From positions 365,755 through 429,754 of the forward strand of contig NW_003314382.1 of assembly GCF_000143415.4 (NCBI RefSeq): a stretch of DNA of 64,000 nucleotides, written 5' to 3'. Below are positions 41,326-52,051 of the stretch, one piece after another (within the stretch, counting starts at the first letter, position 1; each line of letters begins with the position of its first letter). The stretch is from Selaginella moellendorffii. Lineage: Eukaryota; Streptophyta; Lycopodiopsida; Selaginellales; Selaginellaceae. The translations under genes were made by a program, and so were the position numbers. Under the pieces are notes generated by a model. It was not told where the DNA came from. It saw only the letters and a list, made by a program, of their open reading frames with translations, and made no database searches.

Positions 41326-41358
<33 letters not shown>

Positions 41359-41612
41359 CTCTCGCTAAAAAGGAAGGAAGACATCACAAGAAAAAGAGAA
41401 AACCTTGCGCTCTTGACCTTGCTGCTGCTGCTGGAATTCGAAACTTACCTTGGTGAATCTCTATCAAAACTTCCAGAACCTTTGAAACAGTGATGTGATC
41501 GTGTTGACGCGAATCCTCTCGCTGTTCTTCTCGGTGTGTTGCTCTACAGTGCTCGAATTGTAGTTAGCGTTGCCACAGGAGTAGTGAGGCCCGACGATCT
41601 CATCCAAATCGC
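39554..41612. other. Two-kilobase stretch without a recognised gene
   Basis: Mixed composition, including a GC-rich part near 40180-40390 and a CT microsatellite at 41326-41362. Open frames on both strands (for example around 40505-41140) show no domain. An 18-codon ORF at 41210 (MEMETDSTLDKF) is not supported by anything else. The PLATZ 3' UTR should lie at the right end. Confidence 0.5.
41326..41362 (+). repeat. CT dinucleotide microsatellite
   Basis: A run of CTCTCT with a few CTCG interruptions, on the 3' side of the PLATZ gene. Confidence 0.85.
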
Positions 41613-42804
41613 TCACCACAGAGGAGATCTGTGAGGCACTCCTTTCCTGTGCTTGCTGCTGCTGCTACTGCCACTACTCCCGCCAATGTTGGCCAGGAAC
41701 TTGGCCGCGGTCGTCGATCGATGGCTCCTAAACTTCTTCATGGGCGGATTGGGATTCACAAACATCGACGTTCGCGCCGCCGCGGACTCGCCGAAATCGC
41801 ACGAGATGCTGTCCTCTTCGTCGTCGCCCGAGGATCCCGAGGATGTGGGCGACGAGGAATTGGCGTCCTCGAGCACGGAATTGGGCGACATCTCCTCGTC
41901 GCTGTCGGATTTGAGGCTCTCGGCGGGCGAGAGCACGAAGAAGTCATCGGGCTGGGCGTTGCTGGCGCCCTGGCGTGGGGCGAGGCTGGAGAGATCCTTT
42001 CCCCTGCGGACCACCGCATCCACCTGGAGAGAGACACACAAGAATCCAAGGTCAATTCTCTGGAATTTATGGATCCGAGTGCTCCAAATCGACCGATCGG
42101 TTACCTTGCAGGCCAGCGAGCAGTAGCGATAGGCGTCTTGCAAGCTCCTCTCGCACGTCTCGCAGGAATTCCCAAAGCCCCGGGAAGGCCGCGGTTGTGG
42201 GCGCTGATTTAGAAACACGACTCGCGCGCTGTTAATGATATAAGTCTGCATCGCACAGAGGAATGTGTAACGGTCGGTGGAAGCAACAAAGGAAAACCAA
42301 AAAAAATCGAGAAGAGGAGAAGAGTGGTGGAATTCCTCCTTGAATTTCACCACTCTCGACGGCGAGAAAGAAACATTCCAAACAGAGCTTTTGCGATGAT
42401 CGACTGGAATGTTACCTGGACGAGCGCGCAATCCACGAATTTTTGGATGTCTTGGAGGCGGATGACATCGTGGTAGACATATCTCCTCACCTGCGCCACC
42501 GATCGAGAGAGGGGCGTGTCAATTTCGCTCCAATTGGCAAGAAATGGGAGAGGGGCAATTCACCAACTCGGCGAGAGATCGCCCAATTGGTGGTTCTGGA
42601 ATTGCGAATTCCTGTCGCTGGATGGGATCTTACCTGGAGGAGGCGGTGGGATTGATGCGCGGGGAGGCAATGCTGGCAGATGCCATAGCTGCAATCCACG
42701 CAAAAGACATTGCGCTCGTTCTTCTTGATGGTCGAGTGAGATGGGCAGGCCACGAAGAACTTCTCCGTGAGCAATGCCTCCAACCACGCTGGCCTCTGAG
42801 GCAT
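41613..42804 (-). CDS. PLATZ-family zinc-dependent DNA-binding protein, four coding exons, 265 aa
   Basis: Coding exons 42804-42634, 42490-42416, 42245-42105 and 42023-41613; all introns GT-AG and phase 0. PLATZ proteins are plant-specific, bind A/T-rich DNA and tend to repress transcription, some through Pol III factors. The conserved core is complete: PAWLEALLTEKFFVAC, H/C zinc ligands (CPSH, CVDC, CQHC), HDVIRLQDIQKF, IINSARVVFLNQRPQPRP and CETCERSLQDAYRYCSLACK. The C-terminal third is acidic/serine-rich, then basic, ending HRKGVPHRSPLW as PLATZ proteins usually do. I start at MPQRPAW (42804); an acceptor at 42832 shows an upstream exon, and an ATG directly before a GTGCGT donor near 43238 would add a short N-terminus. 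Confidence 0.92.
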
Positions 42805-43240
42805 CGCGCCAAGCTTCAGGCTATAGCCCACCTGGCAAGAACAACAAAGAAAGAAAAAAAAAAGAAGAGGAAATCGATCAAAACTCGCCAGGGAAAGAAT
42901 TTGATGCATGGATTGGAAGGTTGCTGCGTATGGATCAAGAGAGAGAGAGAGAGAGGGGCATGGATTGGAGCTGAAAAGACTGAATTTCCCCTTTGTTCTC
43001 GTTACCTAGGCCGGAATTTTTCTTGCGCGCGCTCGCTCGCTTCTCGCGAGAGATTTTCCTCGACTGGGACAACACAATGTGGCACGAGGCAAGAGAGAAG
43101 AGAGGATCAAGAATGGAGAGATGATGCGAGAAATGTGCGTTCTAGAGTTGCGAAGCAGGGGCAAATTCGCGGCAGATCGAGCACCGCGCCCCTCGTTCGG
43201 CTCGGAATTGGAGGGCTCGGCGTTGAGAATCACGCACCAT

Positions 43241-46200
43241 AGGCACAGCTACAAGAAGATCCTCCTCCAAGAATTCCTCCTCACAAAACTCTCTGGAGAG
43301 CACAGCCGCCGATGGAAGTAAATGGTCTCATCCGCCATAGCCAACCCTCGCGGGCAGTGCATATAGAAAGCGAGGGAAGGCCCTGCCACATCGTGGCCGT
43401 TGCTACCACCAATCGGACGGTGGGCAGCAGTAAAACCCTCCTGCCCGCACCGTCGGATTCAGCCATTTACTCGACGGGTCCCCGTTGCCGGGATGGACGC
43501 GCCAGATGCGCCGCCCAGGGCAATCCAACGGCGGCATTCCATGCCAAGTGGAGCCCCGCGGCCGTGGCAACTTGGGGGCGAATTTCGGTCCGTCGATATC
43601 GCCCAGATCCAACCGTCAGAAACAACTCGCATGCAAGGTTTGTACCGCGCGGGAAATGGCGCGCTCCCCCCTGGGCTTGTAAAATATGCTAGATACGTAC
43701 ATTTATCAATGTATGGGTTTTAAATTCCCCTTGTCGTGGCCGCTCTCCCCCCCAGGGCATCTCTCCTCGCATATCCCGACGTAATATTCGCAGAATAGTT
43801 CCCTCTCAAGCACAAGAACCCAAAAGTATGGCCTTTTTAGATAGATCTCGCGAACTATGTAAAATATTCTGGCAAACACCACACCACAAGTGCCGCTCCC
43901 AAGGTTCGAGCCCGGTGTCTCGCCCATGGAACACAAAATCTGACTAAAGAGATAACCTTGTCGGGGCGATAATCGTCCTTTATATCTTTCACCCCGCCAC
44001 CCCGGATAGAAAAAAGAGTAACATAGTTTCACAGACAGGGTCACATGCGTGGCCCAAGCTCTAGATTCCGGGTCGCGGTAAATATTCTATAAACCCAAAA
44101 CACGACCATCTTTTTCTGCCGCTGCGCTTGTTTATCCCGTTGAGTAATGTTATGGTACTAGCCGCATGTGGGGTGTCACCATCGAGAGAGAGAAAACTGG
44201 CCTCTTGGGTGACAGCGAGGTCTCGGTCCATCGCGGTTTCGTTCAAACGCGGGATATTCCAGGAAATTAGGGTTTGCGGGTTTGACCGAGAAAGAAGACC
44301 GGCTTTTTTGTTTACCGTCAAGAAGAGGGTCCAATCCAATCCAGCAGAATGGAATTCTTAGATTGCCCTTCTTAGAGTGGTCTTTCTGGGTTATTACCCG
44401 TATAAAGTTTTGGATTGAGAGATAAATCACAAGCTTCCAGGAGTTGATCTTCTTTGAATTTAGACTTCGCAAGTGCAAGCAAGTCCAAGCAAAGCTACAG
44501 TGGGATGGGTTGCCAAAACTTGGGATGTTTGTATGTTTTCCTGTTCCTGGAACTGACAAAAATGGGGAGCGCAATCAAGATTTTTGCTTGTACGCGTATT
44601 CTCTCAATCATACAACCCCAAACACCATACCAGTAGGAAGAATGCCAGCAACAACCGCAACATACCCGTCAGAGCGCTTTGAATGTTATGCAGGTTTGCC
44701 CCGGCCGTATGGATAGGCAGGTAGAGAGATGTTTTTGGAAGTATATACCAACAATCTCCATCGCCCTAACTACCACCAAATACATGTATATAATATGCAC
44801 TCGCCACCTTTCTTGTGTATGAATTGGAAGGAAAGGTGGCACCAGCGCTATGGAACATGGGAGAGTGGTGTCAACTTTGCAGCTGCAGCTTCTGCTGCTG
44901 CCAGGAGGCCCCATTTCATCCATCAACTTTTGCGCTCAGGGGTTTTAGGGCGTTTTCGTTCTCGGCAGCAAGCAACGAGAATGCCGCTGCTGGAGGAATG
45001 AATGTGTCTTGTGAAATTTGTGGTGCTAGACAAGGATAGATTGGAAATTTTAAGAGCATGGAAAATGATAGGGGCATTATTTACCACAGGCAGAGTGTGG
45101 CCATTTATTGGCGGCGAGTGTAACGCGCCCAAGCGACTGGTCGTGCCTGGCACGTGGCAGGGTGCTACTGGCTCCAGGTGGCAGGTTTAAGTTGACCGCG
45201 GTCGCCGCGACAACCGCGCGGTAGCACTCGTACGGCTTAGGGCTGGTTTTTTAAGTTGATGAGAGCTCGTGAATCTTTTGATAAAACAAGGAGCATCGAG
45301 GGAAGGGAAAGACAAAGAATGCCCTTCTTTGTTATTGTATCGCCTTCCAGCCGCTTGGTGTTGACCGTCTAGTCCATCCAATTCTACTTCTTGAATCCCA
45401 CCTTTCTCTCCTTTCAACGCCGCGAATTTGTACAAAATCCCAAATCTTTGCGTACCGCCACCTTTGCCACCAAAAGCCCAAAGCGTCTCTGTACGCCTAC
45501 CATAGATACATCGAGACAATATACAAGCAAATCTCTGTCTGAAGCTCCCAACGAGGGGAGAAAAACTATCCATTTCGGAGGTCTAAAGCTAAGCATTTAT
45601 ATCCCAAGATCGCGCAGTCCCAGTCATCTTCGCAACAGCGAGCTGGCTGGCTCGCGAGACTTGACCACGGCAAAAGCTCGACTTAAAATCTCTTTGCGGC
45701 ACACTTGGGCGAGGAAGCCGGCGAGGAAGCCCGATCCATGGGATTCTCGGATCTCGCAGCTTGAATCCGGGGATTTATTAAACCGCGCCCCAAAGTCTCC
45801 CTCAAAGGGAGAGTTCCGGAGGAGACGCATCAACACCACCACCATCTTCTATATTGCTTGATTTTCTATCAAACTAGTTATTCTAAAGGTGGTGCACCCG
45901 TGTGCGTGCGTGGTATAATGCATAGCATTTTGTATAATTCCCTTGCTTTCGCTTTGCTTGCGCTACCAGGTTATTAGCTTCTTGGTTGTTTAAATAAAGT
46001 TTTACATTCCTTAGCTGAATGCCTTTATCTTTTATAAATTTAGCACTTGATTAACTAGAGTTTGTATTCTTCCTTGCTATGGCTTTCATTTTTGCATTTG
46101 GTGCACCAAATCTTTTATTTGAAATTGATTTGCAATTTGAAACTTCTTAAATGATTAATTTCCTAGTGGAGGTCAGACGAGGAAGAAGATGGTCGCTGGT

Positions 46201-46649
46201 GGGAAGGGACGATAACTCAGGTGAAGGCAAAGTCGCCCGAGTTTCCATACAGCAGGACATGTGACCGGCATTTTGATTTGATTAAACCCTAATCAGTCAA
46301 AGGTTTGACCGGCTTATCCATTCACGTACATCCCCATCGCATGGCATGCAAGCGTACATCCAGTATCATCATCGCGCATATAGCACGCAGGGCTACGTGG
46401 CGTGTGCCCATGGCCTCCGTGACAGGCATTCATGTCGCCTGGCCCTAGATACTAGGGGCCCACTTTCGGGACACGCGCGCCCTACCACCTTTCCCTTCCC
46501 GCGCAAAACTAAAAGACCTAAAACAAATATTCGTCGAATCCTTCCAGCTTTAAAAGCCAGCCCACAAAAGTGTCGAGATGGGCTACAAGTGGGATTTTTT
46601 TGTCCGAAGGTTGTACACCATGTGGACAAAGAATTTGACTTAACGCACA
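43241..46649. other. Long stretch without a recognised gene
   Basis: About 3.4 kb. Its left part must hold the PLATZ promoter. Several frames of 60-156 codons exist on both strands (for example 45391-45861 plus) but none has a recognisable domain, a good splice context or a clear protein-like composition. A B-box-like GGTTCGAGCCC at about 43902 lacks a tRNA fold. Confidence 0.5.
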
Positions 46650-49027
46650 CTATCTCTGGCTCTCTTTCTTTCGCTTTATCGTCTTCTCGCAACTGTTTTT
46701 TTCCTCTTTTTTTTTCTCGAGCAAGCTCTTGCGCGGCTCTGCGGCTCCTGCTGCTGCTTTGGAACTAACATTTTTTTTCTCTTTTGCGGCAGGCTTCTTT
46801 GCGCTGTAAGGGTACTCGGACGGTGCATGCCACAGGCCCCAAAGTATGGCGAGATGACAAGCGAGCAGTACCAGCGACGAGGTTGCGGTAGATGGATAAA
46901 CATTCCAAACGCTTTCGATGAGGATCAAGAGGAGCAGCCTGGAAAAGCAAAGAGATTTCCATCAGAGTATCAAAACAACGCACTTCGTGACACCGGTCCT
47001 GGGGATGGCAATTACTTTACCACTGCGCACCCCCCCGTCATTTACCTCACTGGAGTCGGCAAAGGCGCCTTCCAAAGTAGATATGGCAAGCTATAAAAGT
47101 ACCTGACAAAATCACGGGCCACAACACAAATGTGTTCTGCCTATATGGCTCATCAAAGTCAAATCGGCATACCAGGAGTAGAACTGGTAGTGAAGGGAGC
47201 GCGCAGCAATTATGCCAATAAAATTTCCAGTGAAGAGGACTCCCACGACATCTGTACCGGTTTTGTCAATACGAATCAAATCAATCAATATACCGAGAGG
47301 GAATTCAAGTTGAAAGCATACGTTCTTGGCCTAGCGTCTGTCGCCGCGGCAAGCTCCAAGCCTTGCTCCATAACGACAACCGCTTCCCGCTCCTTCGCAG
47401 CATTGTTTGTATCCCAGATGCTGCTGCCATACCCTTCTCGTGCCTGCATTAACCATGGGAAGCCATTTAACGTCAAGCCTGAGTCTTATGCTACGGCAAC
47501 CAAAATTACTTGCACCACTTGCGCTGGGAGAAGAGGAACAGCAAGCCTACGTGCAGTACCATCAAGAGGAGAGCGAAGATTTTTGATACGAAAAATCTCT
47601 CTGGAACAAACTTGAAGTTCACGGACCTGAAAAAGAGGGAAAAAAAACACAACACAACTCCAATATCTGAAAAGTGCACAAGGCAGGCAGATGACCGTAC
47701 CAGAAGTGAATAAAGACGCGACCCAAATTAAAAGCCCTTGAAATATATGCTGCAGGGTACGTTGTCAAGAAGGGGAGTCCTAGGAAAACCTGATAACAAA
47801 GTCGTTAATGAGGGCTTTTTTAGTTAGAGCCAAACCAAAATCCAACCTGTATAAGTGCTGCCACCATCAGAGCGACAAAAACACCGCCGAGTGATAGAGC
47901 CTGCAAACAAAAAAAAAGTAAGATAAAGCAGCCCGACAGAAGCTTTACTTACTTTACACAGGAGCAGCAGAAGCGAGGGAGCATACAGGAGCACGCTCAT
48001 CTTAACCGAGACGGCAAGACTGCGGAAAAGCTGGTTTGAGAATGAACAAACACGAACAGATTCGATTCATACCTGAACACAGCCATACCGACATACCACC
48101 ATTGTGACATGAAGAGGGCGATAGAAGCATGCGCGAGAGTGATCGCCACACAGTCATTGAATAGGCGAAGGACAAAGATGGAATGTAGTCGCTTTGATAA
48201 AGTCAGAAGGAAAATCGCCCACCAAGGAACCTACTGCACAATTCACATTCAGAGAAAGTACGTTACACACGCAGTGCCACCAAATTTGACCAACACTCAC
48301 CACGCGAGTTCTCACGTAAATTGAAAGAACCAGACCCAGGTTCACCAAGTAAAGAAGCGCAAAGATAACCTGAAGAAAGACTCAATTTCAAGAGAAAGAT
48401 GAAAAACAAGGAGGCAGCAAACCTGAGCAGAAGAAACTGCTCCACCAGTGAGGTATTGTATAGCCGAGTAAACATACAGAAACCCTGCCGGGTAGACCAA
48501 AGGTCCAGTGTCGCCTCTGAGCTCCTCGTAGTTTCTTTCGCCAGACAGAAATCCAAACACCTAAAAAACATCATCAAACATGAAGAACATTTTTTCCTTT
48601 CTCTCAAGCTCACCTGTGCCATGTACGCATCCCAGTCGATCTTCGTGTCTAAAATGAATAGGAAAAGCAAGATTCGTGAATCGGAAAAAACAAATCAAGC
48701 AAAAGAGTGCCACGAAAAATGCCCTCAGATCTCATAGCTATAAGAGCATCAAGCGAGCGGTTTTCTTCGCAGACACTCCGAGTAGTGGGAATCAAAAACA
48801 GCACCGGCAGCAGCAAGCAGCGTACAAGCAATAGAGGGGAGGGAAGGAGTGCCTGCTTTGCCGCTCTAGGTCAGCTCAAATGTTTGTGCATCACCGGGCG
48901 ATCGATCGATCGATCGAGGACAAAGATCAGTGAACTTACATGAGACATTCTTGACAACCAGAGCGGTGAGTACCGAATCAAACGCGAAGGCGACGAGCGC
49001 CACGATCAGGCAGGGCCGCCATTCCAT
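46650..49027 (-). CDS. ALG3: ALG3 dolichyl-P-mannose:Man5 alpha-1,3-mannosyltransferase, 13 exons, 453 aa
   Basis: Exons on the minus strand: 49027-48940, 48648-48614, 48560-48423, 48369-48301, 48230-48073, 48019-47953, 47900-47847, 47789-47701, 47626-47510, 47443-47322, 47251-47173, 47102-47046 and 46938-46650. Introns are GT-AG and mostly 50-70 nt; the sum is 1362 nt. ALG3 adds the first lumenal mannose to the lipid-linked oligosaccharide in the ER, a step of N-glycan assembly. Diagnostic blocks are [86 protein letters not shown] and a final WNVYPST. Multiple hydrophobic helices fit its polytopic ER topology. After the last helix comes an unusual lysine-rich tail of about 50 residues. No single exon is longer than 290 nt, so open-frame searches miss the gene. 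Confidence 0.94.
48898..48918 (+). repeat. GATC/ATCG short tandem repeat in ALG3 intron 1
   Basis: Five consecutive CGAT units (CGATCGATCGATCGATCGA). Short and probably without function. Confidence 0.7.
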
Positions 49028-49623
49028 GACCAACCCTAAAACCTACCAAAACCTAAAATTCTAGAACCCTGCGATTATAGTTTAAAAATAAACACAAAGT
49101 TGTCTGAAAATCAGATAAGAAGTCGGCATAGCGTTATGGAAGAATGGGACCACCAAAGTGGTGCACTAGACGAAAAGCGAGACGATTCTATTTCCTGCAC
49201 TTCGCACTTGATCGAAATCGATCATCATCCATCTTAAATTTGCAATGAACAGAGCAAATCAATAAAAGAAGAACCTCGTCAACTACAAAAGATTATCACG
49301 TTTGTTCAGCAGCGAGCGATCAAACGCACTGTTTCATTCGAATCCATTCTTCTCGCACCTGCAAACCAGAAACAATCAAAAAAGATTATAAGATCTCTTC
49401 TTCCTGCCATTGACACACAGTTTGACAGGGCTGGTCGGTAGTTGCTCACAAGACGCCAATTAACACACACCACGACACAGCCCACCACGAAAAAGAAAGC
49501 CACGCAAAGAAAAAAAAATCCAAAAAGCGGAGAGAAAAACACGCAAAATAGCTATAGGATCTACACCCCAAAAAGAAAGACACGACGAACAAACAAGCTT
49601 GCAAGCTATGGCTATGGCTGCTA

Positions 49624-50700
49624 CTAGTCTACTTGCGAGAAAAAAGGAAGAGCCACTAACCTTGTGTGTTCGTCGTCCACCTTGCCAGCAACTTTGGAAG
49701 TGTGCGCCAGCAGCGAGAATCCCCGGCTCAGCTTCTTCCACGACAGATTCGACTGCAAAGGGCTCGAGCTCATCGCACACTTTTCCTGTGAAGTCCCGGG
49801 CGTGATCGTCGTCGTGGGCGATGGCGCCACCCACCCCGTGAGCTCTGGCTCCACAAACACTGCCGACTTCATGTCGATCTGAGCTATCCGGACAGCTCCC
49901 ATGAGCCGCTCCGGCAATTCATCCTCGCTCTGCGACTCCACCAGGAAGGCCATGTCCACCGAGACCGAGTTGACGTAGCCGAGAGCCAAGTGTAAGATGT
50001 AGCTAGCGACCGTGGAGGAGCCGATGTCTACGTCGATCTCCAGGTAGTTCGGGCCTCTCCAGTAGCGACAAGTGAGAGCTCGGCCGAGCAAGCACGCCGC
50101 GTGGTTGCCGACCGCCGCGCGGACGATCCAGGGGCCCTTGACGATCCGGTTGATGAGCTTGAATCGGCCGTTCCGGAACTCATCGTCCCCGTGGATGAAC
50201 TTGTGGAGCAGCGAGCCGGGCACGATGGGCTGCTCCACCGCGTAGTAGAACACCGCGCTGTGGTTGTCTCTCCCGGGAACTTGGAGGTTGATCGCCAGGA
50301 GGAAAGTCTTGAGACCATCCCCGGATCTGTGAGCTTGTTCTAGCGACTTGACGATCCGGTTGCCGGAGCTTCTTCCCAGGATGTGGTCGAGCCTGGCCGA
50401 GGAGCGCAGCCAATCCACGCCGACTGGCTTGGAGAGCCAGTCACCCGCAGGAACCTTGGATTTCTTCGCGAAGTAGTTTGCTCCCCGGACCTGGAAGAGA
50501 TTTCCTGGAGGAGATGCCCAGCCGCGGCTCCCCCGCTCTAAATCAACCTCTTTGAGAGATCCCCCGCGCCGAGCCTCGCACGTCCAATCCAGAAAGTCCT
50601 CCTCCTCCTCGCTGCTTGCCACGGAGCTGCTCGTCTGCGAGGAGCTTGTCGGTGGGCTGGACAGATCCTCGTCATCGTCTGGCCGGCAATGCAAATTCAT
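49624..50700 (-). CDS. DUF1336 (EDR2 C-terminal domain) protein, 358 aa
   Basis: ATG at 50700. Residues 1-60 are acidic and serine-rich; about 59-305 form the DUF1336/EDR2_C domain, recognisable by NLFQVRGANYF, KVPAGDWLSKPVGVDWL, INLQVPG, EIDVDIGSS and the run LGYVNSVSVDMAFLVE...ELPERLMGAVRI. In EDR2 this domain follows PH and START lipid-binding domains and acts in restraint of pathogen-triggered cell death; the short DUF1336-only relatives (CW14 type), to which this belongs, have no established function. A good GT donor at 49660 and acceptor ending at 49359 would replace the last 12 codons by RCEKNGFE and a stop at 49334; either end is possible. Minus-strand sequence 50760-51090 may hold a 5' leader with its own intron. 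Confidence 0.88.
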   Translation of the reverse strand: MNLHCRPDDDEDLSSPPTSSSQTSSSVASSEEEEDFLDWTCEARRGGSLKEVDLERGSRGWASPPGNLFQVRGANYFAKKSKVPAGDWLSKPVGVDWLRSSARLDHILGRSSGNRIVKSLEQAHRSGDGLKTFLLAINLQVPGRDNHSAVFYYAVEQPIVPGSLLHKFIHGDDEFRNGRFKLINRIVKGPWIVRAAVGNHAACLLGRALTCRYWRGPNYLEIDVDIGSSTVASYILHLALGYVNSVSVDMAFLVESQSEDELPERLMGAVRIAQIDMKSAVFVEPELTGWVAPSPTTTITPGTSQEKCAMSSSPLQSNLSWKKLSRGFSLLAHTSKVAGKVDDEHTRLVALPFFSQVD

Positions 50701-51099
50701 GATCCCGAGAGCCAGTGGAGCTGGAGCTCTCTCCTCCTGGACGCTGGAAGATCAAAGGGAAGAAATCAGCCCTTGAGGATGGAAATTCAAGGAAGGGTAG
50801 GGTCGCAGGAAGAAGAAGAAGAAGACGAAGAGGGCGGGCAGTACCTTTGGGCCCTAGAAACGCGCGGTCCAGGAGCTAAATTCGCCTCCACGACCGCGAC
50901 CTCGCCGCCGCCACGTCGATGGATCACTCTGTCGTAAGCGCGATCCGATTGTTCTACTGCCGGTGAATCCCAGGATGCCAAAATCGATCAGGACGCGGGA
51001 GGTAGGGAGGAAATACCGACAGATTTAGAAGCGCGGAGACGTCGCAATCGGGGACGGGAGCCTGCGCGCCTTCGTGCTCCTTTCAACGCCATAGCCAGC

Positions 51100-51590
51100 A
51101 ACACATGGAAATTGAATGGAGGTTTTGTTTGGTTTATATATATGGGGTTTTTCTTTGCACAATTTTCTTCAGTGGTCGGAAAGAAGAAATATGATTCACG
51201 TTGATTTTTGAAGGAATCTGTTTTAGTTGGGCTGACTCATAATTGCACAAGCTACATAACTTGATTCTTAAGCTTTATGAAGTATTAAAATGCTATACTT
51301 AAACTTTTGTTTATCAATGCAGAAGGTCATTGTGAGCTGCTGATGTTCTTAAAGTTTTCTAGGTAACATATACACAAGAGTCCTAAGAAAGAAATAGAAG
51401 AGAAATTTTATACAAAAGTTATCTAAGAAGTTACCTCTCCTAGAAGTTTGCTGGGGGATTCCGTAATCAGGTCAGGTTGAGCTTATAAGAATTTGCTTGA
51501 AAATTTACTTCCCAAACCCTGAATAATGAATTGATTCACAAAAAGTGCAAATACATGTTGAATCAATTTTCAAACTAGTTGATTAAGAAT
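51100..51590. other. AT-rich flank with no recognised feature
   Basis: From here to the right the base composition drops sharply in GC and coding-like sequence disappears. Confidence 0.45.
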
Positions 51591-51599
51591 ATTTCTATG

Positions 51600-52051
51600 G
51601 TTTGTGTCAACTCCCATAAACAAGCTTTGATGGAGTGGTGCTATATTTAAGTCCCATGAGGTTCATTAAGCATGTTTTCCTTCTAAGGTCCAAAATAGAA
51701 ATGTATATGAGGTTTGAGATTTAGAGGGTTTTATAAACAAGTTTTATTCTCCCAATAGACATTAGAAATCTGGAGACTTGGCAAAATTTGTTACTTGTGT
51801 TTGCAAGAAATATATCCAATCTTTAAGTTTTCTATCCGAGAAAGGGGGATTGGGAAAAATAATTTAGAAATCCATTGAAGAAATAGTTAACACATTATTT
51901 CTTGTGTATTTCTTATGTAGTGAGTAATTGAAATTAGGTACAATCAAGTAAGAGTTGGTATAATAGGAGTGACTTTAGCAAGGGAATTTAACTATACCTA
52001 AGACAAAGGTGGCAGACAAATAAATTGCAAAAGGAAAATTTATGGTGTACA
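51600..52051 (+). repeat. Old LTR relic related to the 60.8-61.9 kb LTR
   Basis: The last part lines up with 61590-61875: TTAGAAATCTGGAGACTTGG against TTAGAAACCTGGTAGCTTGG, AAAGGGGGATT..GA against AGGGAGGGGGATTAGGAG, then a shared end (CAAGGGAAYTTAAYTA, AAATTTRTGG, TTACA/GTACA). The left boundary is not visible. Transitions dominate the differences. What follows (52052-53700) may be decayed gag. Confidence 0.6.

Noticed and set aside
42544-43242. 232-codon plus-strand frame
   Set aside because: Antisense to PLATZ exon 2 and leader; no recognisable domain.
43890-43920. B-box-like GGTTCGAGCCC suggesting a tRNA or SINE
   Set aside because: No acceptor stem, anticodon arm or A-box at the right distance on either strand.
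45391-45861. 156-codon plus-strand frame
   Set aside because: Composition and content give no family signal; no upstream or downstream gene structure.
49624-50700. Calling the DUF1336 protein a full EDR2
   Set aside because: There is no PH or START domain in or upstream of the frame; only the C-terminal domain is present.
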